Origin: Flammula alnicola
Lineage: Eukaryota; Basidiomycota; Agaricomycetes; Agaricales; Strophariaceae
Direction of reading: 5' to 3'
Assembly: GCA_015499995.1 (NCBI GenBank)
Contig: JADNRV010000081.1
Location: 1-64,000, forward strand
Length of the DNA stretch: 64,000 nt
The notes under the pieces were generated by a model. It searched no databases. It worked only from the letters and a program-made list of their open reading frames with translations, and was not told the DNA's origin. Below are positions 21,426 to 34,100 of the stretch, in pieces. Positions within the stretch are counted from its first letter, which is position 1. Every line of letters begins with the position of its first letter. The translations under genes and the position numbers were made by a program.

Positions 21426-24400
21426 TCATTCATGGGACTTGAAAACTACGCCTGGGACTTCCGTCAACAACGTCGCAACTCGTGCGACAACGTGACCTCC
21501 TGCACCCACTCCGATTAATAGAGCGACATCTACGACGATCATCTCCACAGCACCTGCCACATAACGTGGGGCAAGGATCTTCCACACGAGAGGATGGTGT
21601 CTAAGCATTGTCGCGCCGACTGCTATGCCGAAAAGAAGAGTGGAATAGTAGATTATCACTCCGAGAGCAGCGAGTGTGATATTCCGTACAAGATACCTCC
21701 GAGTCGGCGCTGAAGATTGTGATGTTGGGGCATGACCCCATATGGCAACAAGAGGCGCGGCCATTGCCATAACGAAAAATGAACCAAGGGAATTTATGAC
21801 CAGTGTTATCCTCGAGAATGGGTAGACTACAGTTGGATGCAGCAGAAACGCTGATTTAAGCTGGAGGGAAGAAATGGTTGGCTGGTGTCCCGTGCCGTAG
21901 AATGCGAGTATACCGAGAAGGGGGAAGACCAGGGTATTGGAAAATTGGAGAGGGAGGGATTGATATGGTATCGCAGGCGGATTATTAGTCGTTAAAGAGG
22001 TCGTTAATACGAATTTCGTGGCTTTGGCTTTGGCTTCCCGCACGCTGTCTAACAGCTCGAGATAGGCCAAAACGGCAACCGCGGCCAGCGCAAGAACGAG
22101 CTGGCCTGCTAACTGTATAGTGAGATATAGCAGGGCAAAGCTTATCATCAAAAACAGAAGATACGATGACCCGTACGCGTTAGGCAATCCAACGACTGTT
22201 ACCCGACGGGGCTTAGGGTCGTTCACCACCTTGACATCAAGGCAAAGGGGGGACAGCCACCACAGTGCGCTACCTATAATGAACGCTAAGGTGAACGCTG
22301 ACCGCGCCAGCCAAGTCCTAGCCAACCTCAAGGTCGGACACCATTCATCTCCTAAGACACTGGCGGAGTCGGCCCACTCCATGATCCAGTATCCAGCTCC
22401 GCCCACAAGGGAGGGTGTCAATATTAAGGGTAAGAACGGCCTTGTAAGGCCTGCATCCGAGCCGGAAATTTTGAGGAACCGTAAGATCGCTAGGGGTAAA
22501 GCGAAGGCGACGGGGACGGCAAGGATGAGAGCCGTTATCGGAGGCGAGGTCGAAGTTCCAAAGAAGGTGACGTGGCAAGACGGTTGCTGTTCTTCTCTGC
22601 ATACCGTGCTCACCGACATGAGCTTTACACATACTGCAAAGAGAAGAGAAAAACCTAAGATTCGGGATCGTAAGGGGGAGCTTTGAACCGTGAGGCCGGT
22701 GAAGACGTGTGGGATTACGCAGGCGAAAAGAAGGAAGACGACAAGACGATCTTCCCACACCGCAAGCGAGGGTGACGAAAAGGTAGCCGAATGTAGCATG
22801 AGAAGGTATGGAGTGAGCTTAAATGCGTCCAGCGTAATGCGAGGCGGGGAACGGATGATGAACGTCACGCAGAAAGTGAAAGGGATGAAAAGGAGGGCCC
22901 AGCTTATGTTCCCGATTCCAAGGATGTATCTTGCTACAATTCCGACGACTGCTCCTACCACACCCCCGCAGAGACTAACAGTGTGTTGGGAAGAAAGCCA
23001 CCCTTCCCAACCATCCTTCGCGTTCGCAATTCCCGAGTAAGCAGACCATGCCGAACCTACACCGAGACCGAGCAATCCCAGGCCGAAGCCCATGCTTACG
23101 AGATTGAACTGGGCCCATATTTTACGGCATGCAGCGAGTGCAACCCGATTGTAGTTGAACCGCTGAACAAGCCCCGAATGACTTGTAGCACTGCTGGATT
23201 GGGCGTTCACCCACGAGCTTTGAAGAACGTCCCACACGTGGTCCAGTTCATGACCAGCAGGACTGGATCGATATGCGTTGAGATATCGTTTTACCTGGGC
23301 CCCGTTAATATCGAGAGCCTGTGCGAGATGTTCTCCGTTATGACCCCGCCAGAATGTCTCGGGTATGATAGATCCGAGGTTGTTGAACGGAATGGGGAGA
23401 CCAAGTATAAGGGATATGGTGGGAACGAGATCGATTTGTTGGATGTGACGGTGAGGGACGGTAGTTCCAGGGAATATTTCGTACTCGAGGAGGCCAGAAG
23501 GTATGGGGGTTGACGTCTGCATCAAAGGTGGTCCTTTGCTGTATATCCAGAGCGCAGACGAAGTTTCCAAGACTGTATCGCCACAGTGGTTACCTAGGTT
23601 GTCCATGCCATGATCTCCGAGAACAACTAAGAGAGTCTCGTCATCCAATAATTGAACAACGCGTCTGAGAACCTCGTTCATCTGTTCCAACTTCGCCTTC
23701 ATTCGTGGATGATCGGGTCCGATCCGGTGGCCTACGTGATCCATGCCGAGAAAATGGCCGATTAAGAGATCAAATGGTTTTGATTTGTCGCCTAACAGAG
23801 GGAAGAGATGGGCAATAACGCCTTTATCGACGGTGTGGAGGTCCTCGACATTTAATGAGTCGTAGGGGAATGTCACGTTCGGCGTGAATTCCTCCGGGAA
23901 GACTGACATCCATGTGTTGTCGCCCATAAAAGCTATCTGTGTACCATAGCTTTATAAGTAGTTCAACATGAATTGTCGTTCCGAGCTCTGCATTGCTTAC
24001 CTTTTTCCCGGATAACCTCAGCTGTTTTAGAATCGAGTCTTCAGCGATAGATGACCCGCCAAGGTTATTTCCAGCATCACTGAATGTGGGGAGTGAACCA
24101 GTTGCGATACCTTTAATACGCTGCAGAGTTGTTGTCGGTGGATCTGCGTAAGCATTGTACAAGAAGGAATTGTGAGGATTTTTCGTGGTGATTTCACGCG
24201 GAAATGTTAAGATATTGTGGTGAAAAGGAGATGGTGGACTGGGGGGATCAGACGTGACGATATCGAAGCGTAACGCGTCGATGACGAGAATGACGGCGCG
24301 CTTGTGTGTAGGAGGGATTGTGCAGGGTTGGGTAGAACAGTCTGAGAATTGTGAAAGAGATTGCCTTGCGAGAAGGAAGCCACCCGTGAAGAGCTTGATT

Positions 24401-24456
24401 CCTATAAGATGGACGAAGGAAAGGGAGAACAGCAGCAACGACTGCTTGGAGAACAT
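21426..24456 (-). CDS. GPI13: GPI ethanolamine phosphate transferase 3 (PIG-O/Gpi13)
   Basis: Two exons, 24456-24001 and 23936-21426, are joined across a 64-nt intron (SGKK to IAFMGDNTW). The N terminus has one membrane helix (LLLFSLSFVHLIGIKLF), then an alkaline-phosphatase-like lumenal domain with VILVIDALRFDIV (metal site and nucleophile region), FLGMDHVGHRIGPDH and VVLGDHGMDNLGNHCGD. About 12 to 14 membrane helices follow. In yeast and mammals this enzyme adds ethanolamine phosphate to the third mannose of the GPI anchor precursor in the ER, the step needed for transfer to proteins. All expected metal-binding motifs are visible, and the length (about 985 aa) fits the family. Confidence 0.9.
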
Positions 24457-25396
24457 TTCCGATTATGTAAGCCAGTTGCAGATGCCGAACCAATGCCGAA
24501 CCTGATCACACCGTAAGCGCTGTGGTTTTACTACAGGCTATAAAATCCAAAAGGTCATGGCATGCTATGGAGAGTATGAACGTAACACGTATTTGTACTA
24601 AGATTTTGAATATTTTCTCATAAGAATTCACACAATCGAAGATCGCCACGTACTTTTCAGCATGTCGCGGGTATCACGGATCTTAATGAACGCTTTCAAT
24701 ACCTTCTTAGGTGCTGCCCTTCGAGGCCGTGGGCGTACCAAGGACTTTCAAATACAATAATGGGAATTAAAATGTATCCACAACTGTGGCACGATCAAGC
24801 AAGCTGGTTTGGAATCTGCCGTACGCATTGGGAGTGGCGAGCTCAGTAAGCTGGGAATGTGACATCCATCTAGGTACAAATTACAGATGTTTTCCCTCGA
24901 CGCTGGTTCGCCGCTGAATGCACCCGGTATGGCATACAGTATATGTCGTGCAGACGCTGGATTGGCCTCTATATAGTTATATTTCTATATTTCTAACAAG
25001 GTTTGTAACCGGTTACAATGAGTGCTGAGCGATGGAAGTGTCAAATTCCAATGGATCATTGTGCAGTGGATCCATTAAGGCTTGAGAAGCTTGAGAAAGG
25101 CTAAATCTCGATGCCAACACGCTATTCACATAACAAACATTTTTCAGTCGATAAGGTTTTCCAGCATTCTCAGCTGCGGGATGATACCACGCGATGCAGC
25201 ACAGAAATACCACGCAACATGCGCCTCCATTTTCGAATCGGAATCTTCTGCCTTCTCAGAGTTCTTTTCTGATTCTGACTGTGTATTCAGGTTATGCCCC
25301 GAACATCTAGAAATATCTCCCTCCATTACGGACTTGCTGTAGGCTCAAGCGTCAGGCCCCAGATTCCCTTCTGATCTATTTCTTGTAGCGCCTCTG
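24457..25396. other. Divergent intergenic region, no gene seen
   Basis: It separates the divergent GPI13 and P450 genes and so holds both promoters. Two reverse frames at 25013-25326 are without recognisable features. An AT-rich stretch with repeated TATATAGTTATATTTCTATA lies at about 24970-24995. Confidence 0.4.
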
Positions 25397-27578
25397 ATGC
25401 TTTTCTTTCTAGGTTTAGCGCTTTCAATCTCTTACACTACCTGGTGTCTTTGGCACTGGTACCAAAATGCCCATCTTCAGAATCGGCGTAACCCAACGCC
25501 CCTCCCCATTGTGGGAAACCTGTTCCAGATACCCCGACAACACCCCTGGCTCATATTCATGAAATGGGGGGAGACTTACGGCAAGTAAACCCTTTAAAAT
25601 CCGCAGAAGTTGAATAACGTTGATTGACACAGGCGGGGTGATCCATCTCCGAGTTTTCAGTCGACGCCTTGTGGTACTCAACAATGAAGAATCCGCGTTC
25701 GAGTTATTTGAAAAGCGGTCGGCCACATACTCAGAGCGAGCCCCAAGGCAAATGGCATACTTGTGCGTCGGTTTATCATATTTTTGGAATTTTCTGACCG
25801 TTACCGCTATGTACTGCTCAACAAAGATGTGGGTTCCGAGATGCATTAATATTCCAGATGTATAACGAAGACACACGAAAGGCGAGAAAATGGCTCCAAG
25901 GCGAGCTTAATAAACGTGCAGTGCAAGAGCGCCGTGGCCTTTGCGAAAGGGAGGCCGTGCGATTCGTCCAAAAGCTCGCCAGAGGCTCGAAAGACATCGG
26001 CCAGGACGGGCGGCTGTAAATAATTTGGTTTATCCCTATATTCAAACTAATGGCTCTTCGTTTAGACTGGCAGCCTCGGTCATCCTAATGGTCTCATATG
26101 GGTATGAGGCCAAACCCAAAGACGACTCAGTGGTCGCTACGTCTCTCGAGGTCATGAGATATCTCGAAAAAGTAATCACTCCAAATGCTTACCTCGTAGA
26201 TGCGTTGCCGTTTCGTGAGTACCATTTATGCCGGGGCTATTTTCAATCTTGTTCACCTCTGTAATTATGATAGTTCGTCATTTACCCTCATGGTTTCCTG
26301 GCGCAGGTTTTCAGATTGAGGCTAAGCGCTGTCGCAAGCTCGTATCGGAAATGGTGACGGTGCCTTACCACGAAACTCTCCAACGGATGGTCAGATCTGC
26401 GTTATTCTCCTCCAACGGCTTCTGTCTAAATAACGCAAACATTGGGTACTGCAGAAAGATGGCTCTGCCTTACCGTCTCTCATTTCAAAACACGCCGAAA
26501 AACTTCAGGAGACAGGAGATTCCAAGCTTCTCATGTGGACGGCTGCCCAGCTATTTGGGGGTGGGTCGCTAATCTGTTAGCATATCAAGTTTACTGATGA
26601 TAAAATATATACCTCCAGCAGGATCGCATACGGTGACCCCGTCGCTTATTTTCCATTACAATATTGCTGACATATATTTTCTCTCAGACCTCAGCAACAA
26701 TAAAGTTTTTTTTCCTAGCCATGATCCTTCATCAGGATATACAACGGAAGGCGCAGGCTGAGGTGGATAGTGTATTGTGTGGTACACGCCTTCCAAATAT
26801 TTCCGACAGAGAGTCAATGCCATATCTGGAGTGTATATTGAAAGAAATTTATCGATGGAGACCAGTGGCTCCTCTCGGTATGTGAAGTTTTCAAATACTA
26901 TCTTACTCTCACTTATCTCCGAGTCAATTACAGTTGCTCACAGTAGCCTTAAGGACGACGTCTTTAATGGACAGATCATCAAAGCTGGGACTGTGGTCAT
27001 GGCAAACGTTTGGTACGCCACTCATCATTCTATTAAAATATACCAACAGTCTGATATGTTGTGTCAGGGCGATGACCCATAACGAAGGTACCGTACGTGT
27101 AACTTTTGTCAAGGGTTGCTAATTCCCCTTGCCTTAGAGATGTATCCGGACCCCGATAAATTTATTCCTGAACGGTTTCTCGTACCAGAAGCGAGAGACC
27201 CTCGAGATCTTGTTTTTGGATTTGGCAGAAGGTTTTTTGTTCTTCAATACATCCGAACTCTCTTGAAGTCTCATTCCAAGGCTATTAGGATTTGTCCTGG
27301 AATACATCTCGCAGAGGACGTTCTATGGATGATGTTAGCGACTACAATAGCCACGCTCAACGTTCTGCCTGCCTTGGATGCTACCGGCAGAGTAGTTCTT
27401 CCCGAGGACGATAAGTATACCAGCGGTGTGGTGGTGTAAGTTTTCAAAATGTGATCCTGTTATAGCGGTGCTGACACATAGTATCTTCAGAGAACCTCTT
27501 CCATTTGATTGTCGAATCCAATTTCGCTCTGAGGAAACGGCTGAGCTATTATGTGGACTAACAGGTACTATTGCCTAG
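25397..27578 (+). CDS. Cytochrome P450 monooxygenase
   Basis: An N-terminal membrane anchor (MLFFLGLALSISYTTWCLWH) is followed by PLPIVGNLFQIPRQHPWL, the proline-rich hinge. Further exons give GGVIHLRVFSRRLVVLNN, EDTRKARKWLQGELNKRA, the I-helix AGSHTTSA, the ExxR motif in ILKEIYRWRP, WAMTHNE, YPDPDKFIPERF and the haem loop FGFGRRICPG, whose Cys is the fifth iron ligand. The haem motif is split by a 57-nt intron (27232-27288). The first intron (25581-25632) has a GC donor (GCAAGT). All core motifs are present, so the gene looks functional. Such P450s act in secondary metabolism or xenobiotic oxidation; the substrate is unknown. Confidence 0.88.
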
Positions 27579-28689
27579 ATCTACCCATATCATGATTGGG
27601 CCTTAATCTTTAAAAATATAAACATCAACAACCCAGCACTATGGTGACATCCGTGGCCACGCGCTGCCACGCGTTCGAGTACTGACTATACGGTGTCAGT
27701 GATATTTTGAGTAAACGTGGGACGCCTGTTAGTGACGGCGTCCCAACTGCCTCGGGTGCCCTGATAGTGTTGACGCTCATCACCCTGAGCGCTGACAACA
27801 AATAAAGAGCAAACCAGGCTTCTTGCATGCGTCCAAAATGCGTCTCGAGGTCGGGTTGAATGGAGGCTTGGAGGTCGAGAATCTGATGGCGAACAATGGT
27901 TCTCGGATTATCAAATAACTCGACTTGAACGCGACAAGAGAGGAATAGTAGGACGCGTGTCACTGATTCAATTTCAAATTCGAGGCTTGTGTACGACACG
28001 TGCGCGTGATGCGGCGAATCGGCAAGCCCCGGCCACCAATGGCAATGCACCACTGCCAGCACCTCTAACCCGATCTGAACCTCGAAGCGCGCAAAATCCT
28101 CCTTTTTTTCTGCATGGATTATGATGGCCTGTGAAGGATATTATACACCACCTGCATGCTACACTTCCAAGCCTCTCGTTTTAGGCCTGGGACTGGCCAA
28201 CAAACCCACTCGAACACTCAAATTTTCCTAGAGTTTGGCGCACCGCAACACGATGCTGGAACGATTTACTCGCACCAATGAAAATGCTATGAACACCGAA
28301 CAATTAATTCGCGGCGGTAATTCAGTGGCCAACGAATCAATAGGCGACTCCCTACTAATCACCGCAAGCTTCAATGAAATCACCATTAAGAATGGCAGGA
28401 ATTCGAAGGCGAGGCATTGTCTGAATCCGGATTTTGATCCTGAGCTCCTCACGGCAATTCAAGACCCTCATCCCCGCTCTTGAATCTAATGCGACGCTGA
28501 TAAAACCACTAGAAGCCAAGAAATTTCCCAGCCTCAAACTCTCAAACTCGACCCCCTTCAGCCTGCTTCAGGTATGTTCCGTGTTCAAGAAGTCGACTAC
28601 TAGTTCAATTCTGATCTCCTCCCCCTCTCTACTCCCACTTTTTCTTCAACACTTTCGTCTGCAACACCAGTCGCTTCCGATAATCCACT
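27579..28689. other. Intergenic, one orphan open frame
   Basis: A reverse-strand frame at 27625-28062 (145 aa, ATG start) has no domain I recognise and no clear composition signal. The forward frames at 28235-28700 overlap the promoter of the next gene. I make no gene call. Confidence 0.35.
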
Positions 28690-29563
28690 ATGGCTCCTAA
28701 GAAGTATACCTGGATAGCTCTTTGGTTTCTTATTACCGCGCCTATCATTTTGTGGGATGCAGGATACGTGCTCATGCGGTCTGTTTATTGTTGCAATTTA
28801 TAGAAAAGAGCCTGACCCCTTATTTTCATCTATCAATCGACTCCAACTAGGCCACGGTCCATGGAAGGAGGCGATTTGCGGTGGTTTTGGAGTGGGTTCG
28901 ACATGTATGAACGGATTGACAATGTAAGCCATCCCTTGCATTCTCCATGTCTGATTCATGAACTCAGCTTTCGCTTGGACGTCTCTAGGTCTACAGCGTT
29001 AAGGGCTATCATGAAAAGGCTGGATTTGCACCTGCCGCAGGTACGCCCAAGGCTGTCGCTCTGAACTTCTGCCCCTTTTTGACGGAATATTTCAGCCATA
29101 TCGAACCTCGTGGAAACGTCGTTGAACGTACGTGCCACATCTCTTTTTCTCCGTGACTACCAGTTTGGCTGACATTTTTTCCTTTCCCTAGGTTGCCTAC
29201 CTGTACGCGGTATATGTTTCGCCAAAGAACATAGCACCCCTCTTTGGTTTCGCAGGCGCTAGCCTCACTCTATGCAAGACAACGATTTGGGTCCTTCAAG
29301 AGCACTTCTGTGGACGGTGTTCGCAATCGCCGAAGAGCGATTTCTCAGAAATCCTCAAGTTCTGGATCGCACCAAACGTGTAAGTGCCGTATTCATAACT
29401 GCACCTTTCCGTAAACCTTGGCTGTGCAAATACAGTACGTGAGCTGATTACTTTGATTAGGGTGTGGTTTACGTTCTGCTCGTTGATTGTTGCCAGGCTT
29501 GGGGCTGATATCGCGTCATCCCTCAACCGCCCTTCGCCTGGAACAAAGGAACACAATTATTAG
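28690..29563 (+). CDS. EXPERA-domain (emopamil-binding-like) membrane protein
   Basis: Six exons (28690-28778, 28851-28923, 28989-29040, 29096-29127, 29192-29379, 29461-29563) total 537 nt and give 178 aa in frame. It reads MAPKKYTWIALWFLITAP, then WDAGYVLMRPRSMEGGDLRW, NLVETSLNVAYLYAVYV, FAGASLTLCKTTIWVLQE and VWFTFCSLIVARLGADIA. The four-helix layout with the DxGYxxxRPRS motif and acidic residues at helix ends matches fungal EXPERA-superfamily proteins. That superfamily includes sterol delta8-delta7 isomerase (EBP), TM6SF and sigma-2 receptor. The short fungal forms are not characterised; lipid or sterol binding in the ER is an inference. Its neighbour is a P450, but divergent function is just as likely. 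Confidence 0.75.
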
Positions 29564-31199
29564 CTGATTTTTCATTTCGGCGACTGCGGGTAATTGGATA
29601 GAGGGTGGGGCCCTGGGCTACTTTTAGACTTCATATTGACCTTGCGACTCATCTACATTCCTCGGAGTTCGACTTCTAGATTTGCATCGTTTGCCATTGA
29701 ATCACATACCTATTCTCGCTGGATGGTACCTTCGCACTCACGCAAGCGTTTTGATTTCACTGGCTGCTTTCCCCTCACCACCTGCAGTTGAAAATTGCAA
29801 ACATCATGAACTTGCTTGGTGGTTTAATCGGCCGTTCCATGCACAGAGTCTTCGTAATGGAAAGTTTACAGTCGACGAAAGCCTGGCACTTACCTCTCTG
29901 ACTGTTGCTGGAGAATGTTCCATGGACTATTCGCCGTCAATCGCGATAAATATCTGTCAAACCTTGGCGCCAGCGTGATATTTGACGTGTTTTCCTTTGC
30001 CACCATCAATTACAGTGCAGCATCTGAGCTGGCTCAATAGCCGTAGCCGTGGCAGGCTGGTATGGTGGTCCAGATATTCGGAACGTCAACTGAGGAAAAG
30101 GGGGGCGAAGTTGAATGAAACTGGTTGAAGGATGTGGAGAAAGATCCCCAAAAGGCCGGGCATGAGTCTAGCTTCTGAAAAATATTCAGCACACGACATC
30201 GTCAGAAGGTCACGATATTTGAATAGCCCTTTGGGATAAAGATCTTATCAACAGAAATATCTGTGCGGATGAACTGAGGATGCGAAAGGGGAGTATCTTT
30301 TACATAACCGAGCGCAGAGCAGAGATGGAAGAGACTCGTTATAGAGCCCACATTCATATAAGAGGTGTCATCTCTCTGCAAGTTTCAAACACAGAACAAG
30401 AGGGCAATTCTAGAATTCCAAGAAGCTTCATTGGTGACATTGCTGTTTGGAGGAGTAGTGACCCCACCCGCAAGAGCGATTAGTAAACGTATTCAACTCA
30501 GAGAAAGAGACGTGTAAACGGTTGGTTCCTTTCCCAGATGCAACCGTCAGAAATGTTCCCTTCGGCCTGCAATCCCAAGAATAATCGACATGCCCCATTG
30601 GAGTCTATTCAGACGAACGGGCGGATAAGAGTATGCCAGAAAAAGCATTCACCAACCCCGTTAGGTTATTCAACTTATTGTGAAAGCTAGGTCCACTGGT
30701 TCCGCCGCTGTTCGCCCGAATAAAAAAGCCATGCGTAGCTCCTATGCGTGGTAGTGGGTACGACGTCCGCGGTCCGCCGGAGAGCCCATTTCATCGAGGC
30801 AGTTGTGTTTTTTCAGGTGCTCAGCAAGACCTTTCGGAAGAATTTAATGGCGGTACTTGAATCGATTACTTATCCGTCAAGTAATCGAAAACTGCAGCTT
30901 CTTCAGTCACCCATCAAGGCTTTTGGGATTTCAACCTTTGCCGCCTGTGGGTCGACCCTTCAGCCCCTCGACGCCGTCCAAGTCGGCGGCACTCCCATAG
31001 AGGTTTGCAAGGCGGATAGCCCTCGAAGTTGAGAAAACTTTTGAATTACCGATAACGGGGAATAGTTAAGAAGCGAGTGTAGCATTGGCACTAACACTGA
31101 CTAGCAGGAAAGGCGGGATTGTTTGGCTTCGACTTGTGAACCAAATGTTATGGGATCCATACTTGGCAAGGACCCGAACATTTGGACAACACACATGAT
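29564..31199. other. 1.6-kb stretch without a recognisable gene
   Basis: Forward frames at 29594-29791, 29682-29978, 30280-30483 and 30748-31032 lack family features. The last 200 nt should contain the RTC1 promoter. I see no transposon ends. Confidence 0.4.
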
Positions 31200-34100
31200 A
31201 TGAACGCGTCCGTCCCTCAGCTCAGTATCCAGACCTTTCTCAACCCTTTGGAACTCTATTCAGACTCGAGAGAACATGGCTACCAAGGCACCTCCCGCCA
31301 TGTTCGCCTGCCGCGCGTCACACCCCCAGGAGGAGGCTTAATCGCAAAAAGCGAGGATGGGATTAGGTGTGCAGTAACTGGAAAGGAATGTAAGTTGAAA
31401 GATCATTGTGGGCGCTGGAGATTCATGCTCATATGCCTTTAGCTTTGAGGATATTGCGAATGTCAGAACCTTCGCAAACGAGCAATGCGGAACACAAGTC
31501 TGCGACTGGTCGAGGAGGGCACAGGATTGACGCGTCACGAAATTTCTGGGAGGGAAGCGGTCTGAAAATCGATAGCGCGAGTACGGACGTTGCATGGGGC
31601 CACGGATGTATGTCATTTTTGTCGGCATTGGTTTCGTTTCTGATATGCAAATCAGCATTTTCCAATAAGATCCTTACTAGTGCTAGAAATGGTGAGTTGA
31701 TAATGTGGGATCTCAATAAGTCTGGGGTGACGAAGTATGGTACTTACCCTCTCTTCTATCCGTCTTAAAAATGCTGAACCCCTTTCAAGAACGACGGACA
31801 AAGGATCACATTCGTTCAATCAATAAGATGTCTGTATCTCATATCGTCCACCATTACTGCATAACTGGCTCTGCAGATGGGCATATGCGTGTTTGGGTGA
31901 GGAACACTAGTTTTCCTGCCTTTTAAATCTGACTCTTGGCTCATGACATCACAGGATCTCCGGGATATGTCAAAATCTATCATGCGCATTCACCACCCAA
32001 CATCCGTACGAAGTCTCGTCTTTTCACCAAGTCTTTTGCAGCCACTGCAGGCGGTAGTCGGTCTTGACAATGGAACCATATATCGGTGAGCTGAATATTC
32101 ATCTTCATCTTCCCTATTTCAATGCATATCTATGTCTTTAGATGGGATTTGAAAATGGGTCAACGTGGGCAACTAGATAAACTGCCCGTGGCACATAGTG
32201 CGTCCGTCACGACCCTTGACTGGTATTGTGCGAGCGGTCTAACCTCGCAAAACGCTGCGTCCATTGGCGTCCCGGGACCGGCGGACGCAGGCAGCACTGG
32301 GCTGGGCTGGCTTGTGAGCGGAGGGCTCGATCGATGTGTCAAGGTGCGTCATGCATAAATGAGCCCTTTTCGCATTTTTCACCTATCTAACGCCTTATGC
32401 AGGTATGGGATCTTACATCGCCCGGCGCAAGCAACCACATTCCACACAAACCAACCTACACTCTCCATCCGTCCTTTCCCGTGCGTCGCCTCGCATGGCG
32501 ACCTGGATACGAATGCGAACTCGCCATCGTCTCCAACACCGAATACGCCACGCACTCTATAGACATTTCTCAGGCCTCGCCAAGCCCCACCTTTGGCCCC
32601 ACCAATAACAATTCTGGCCTGCTCACAAGGGTGGGCAGTGGCTTAGGCTTGGATGCGTTGATGAGAGGAGGAGGATCAAACTCCGGGGACAATACCTTTG
32701 CCAAGGATAAGCCGAACGCTCCGATGGCGACCACCCCGGAGCCCAAAGCGTCTCCATCAGTGTCGTTGGCTTCCCCTGGGGATGCTGTCGAGATCTGGGA
32801 CGTGCGACGGGGGTGGATAGCGAAGTGGAGTGTGACTGGTTCTGCTGTTGAGGGAGGCATTACGGGTGAGTTCTTCCCTTGGCGGGATTTTAGGAATTCT
32901 ATAGGAAGACTGTTTCTGACGATGATGAACCGACATCAGATATAGCTTTTGGCGATTCACATGCGATCTGGGCGCAACATGCAAGTGGCACATTCTCACA
33001 ACTTGACCTACGAAATGCGACGAAACCGATCGACTCTATACCCCGCGTTGCGACGACATGGGAGGCCACTGGTTCTATGGCGTTTGTCGTGGATGAGCAC
33101 GAGCGGTGGGAACCACCATATGACGATTTGTAAGTCCTCGACTTGCTCCTATGCACGGTATATGTAGGGCTGATGCATCTTGACAGACGGCCTGAGCTGC
33201 GCCTTTCCACTGAGCTGCGAAAACCGCCGATCAAGGCTCTTGGAGATCCTCCAGCACGGATAACAACACAGGCTATTGCTACATATTCCCATGATTTTGT
33301 GGACAGCGATGTAGAGATGTTTACGACTCTGGCAAGACGGTATATCTTCGAAGGACGCGACCGGAAGGAGATTTGTGCATATAATGCTGGGGTAAGTTAC
33401 CGTTAGTCTTCTCTCGTGGTTCTTTACTGAGTTAGTTGTTGGTAGATTGCACTGTCAGCCGGACATGAATCTGCAGCCCAAGTATGGTTACTCCTTGGAG
33501 CGTGTCTAACGGAATACCTCCCAATCTATCCACCCACCCCTCCTTTGTCACCACCTCAGAAACCCAAGAAGGTCCCCAGCCCTCTTATTCAACCTTCGAG
33601 CTCTCCACGACCCTCTATGAGTGGTTATTCATTCCCGCCGTCTTCGAGCCCTGCTAAAACGCCCGACTCGACTTCGTTTGCCGATGCTGGTAGTAATAAA
33701 ATCAGTCCGGCCAGAAGGTCGACGGCCGAGTCGCTCTCGAGAACGCCAAGCCACACACCATCTTCCTCAACCTCCCGCAGGATTACCCCGACTTCATCCA
33801 CGTCTTCTTCTCCACGGCACCTGCCTGTGGGGCTTCCAGCAGTAACACCAAGAAGAACATCGGTTTTCGGCAGGAGGGAATCATTAGACTCGGGTGTGCT
33901 GGAAATAGCAACAGGCGGGTTGTCGAAGGTAAGGCGGCCCTCGTTGTCTGTTACGCCAACCCATAGCTCGAGTCCGAGTGATCGCAACACGCCGAGTTTG
34001 CGGCATGTGGGAGAGGGTGTGCTAGACGACTCTGACTCCGAGTCCGGCAGCGATGAAGGTGAAGAAACCGCAAACGCGAACTCAAGTGATGGAGAGAGCA

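Noticed and set aside
22120..22686. 188-aa forward open frame
   Set aside because: Antisense to membrane helices of GPI13, a clear conserved gene on the other strand.
27625..28062. 145-aa reverse frame between P450 and EXPERA gene
   Set aside because: No domain, signal peptide or splice structure; kept as an orphan frame only.
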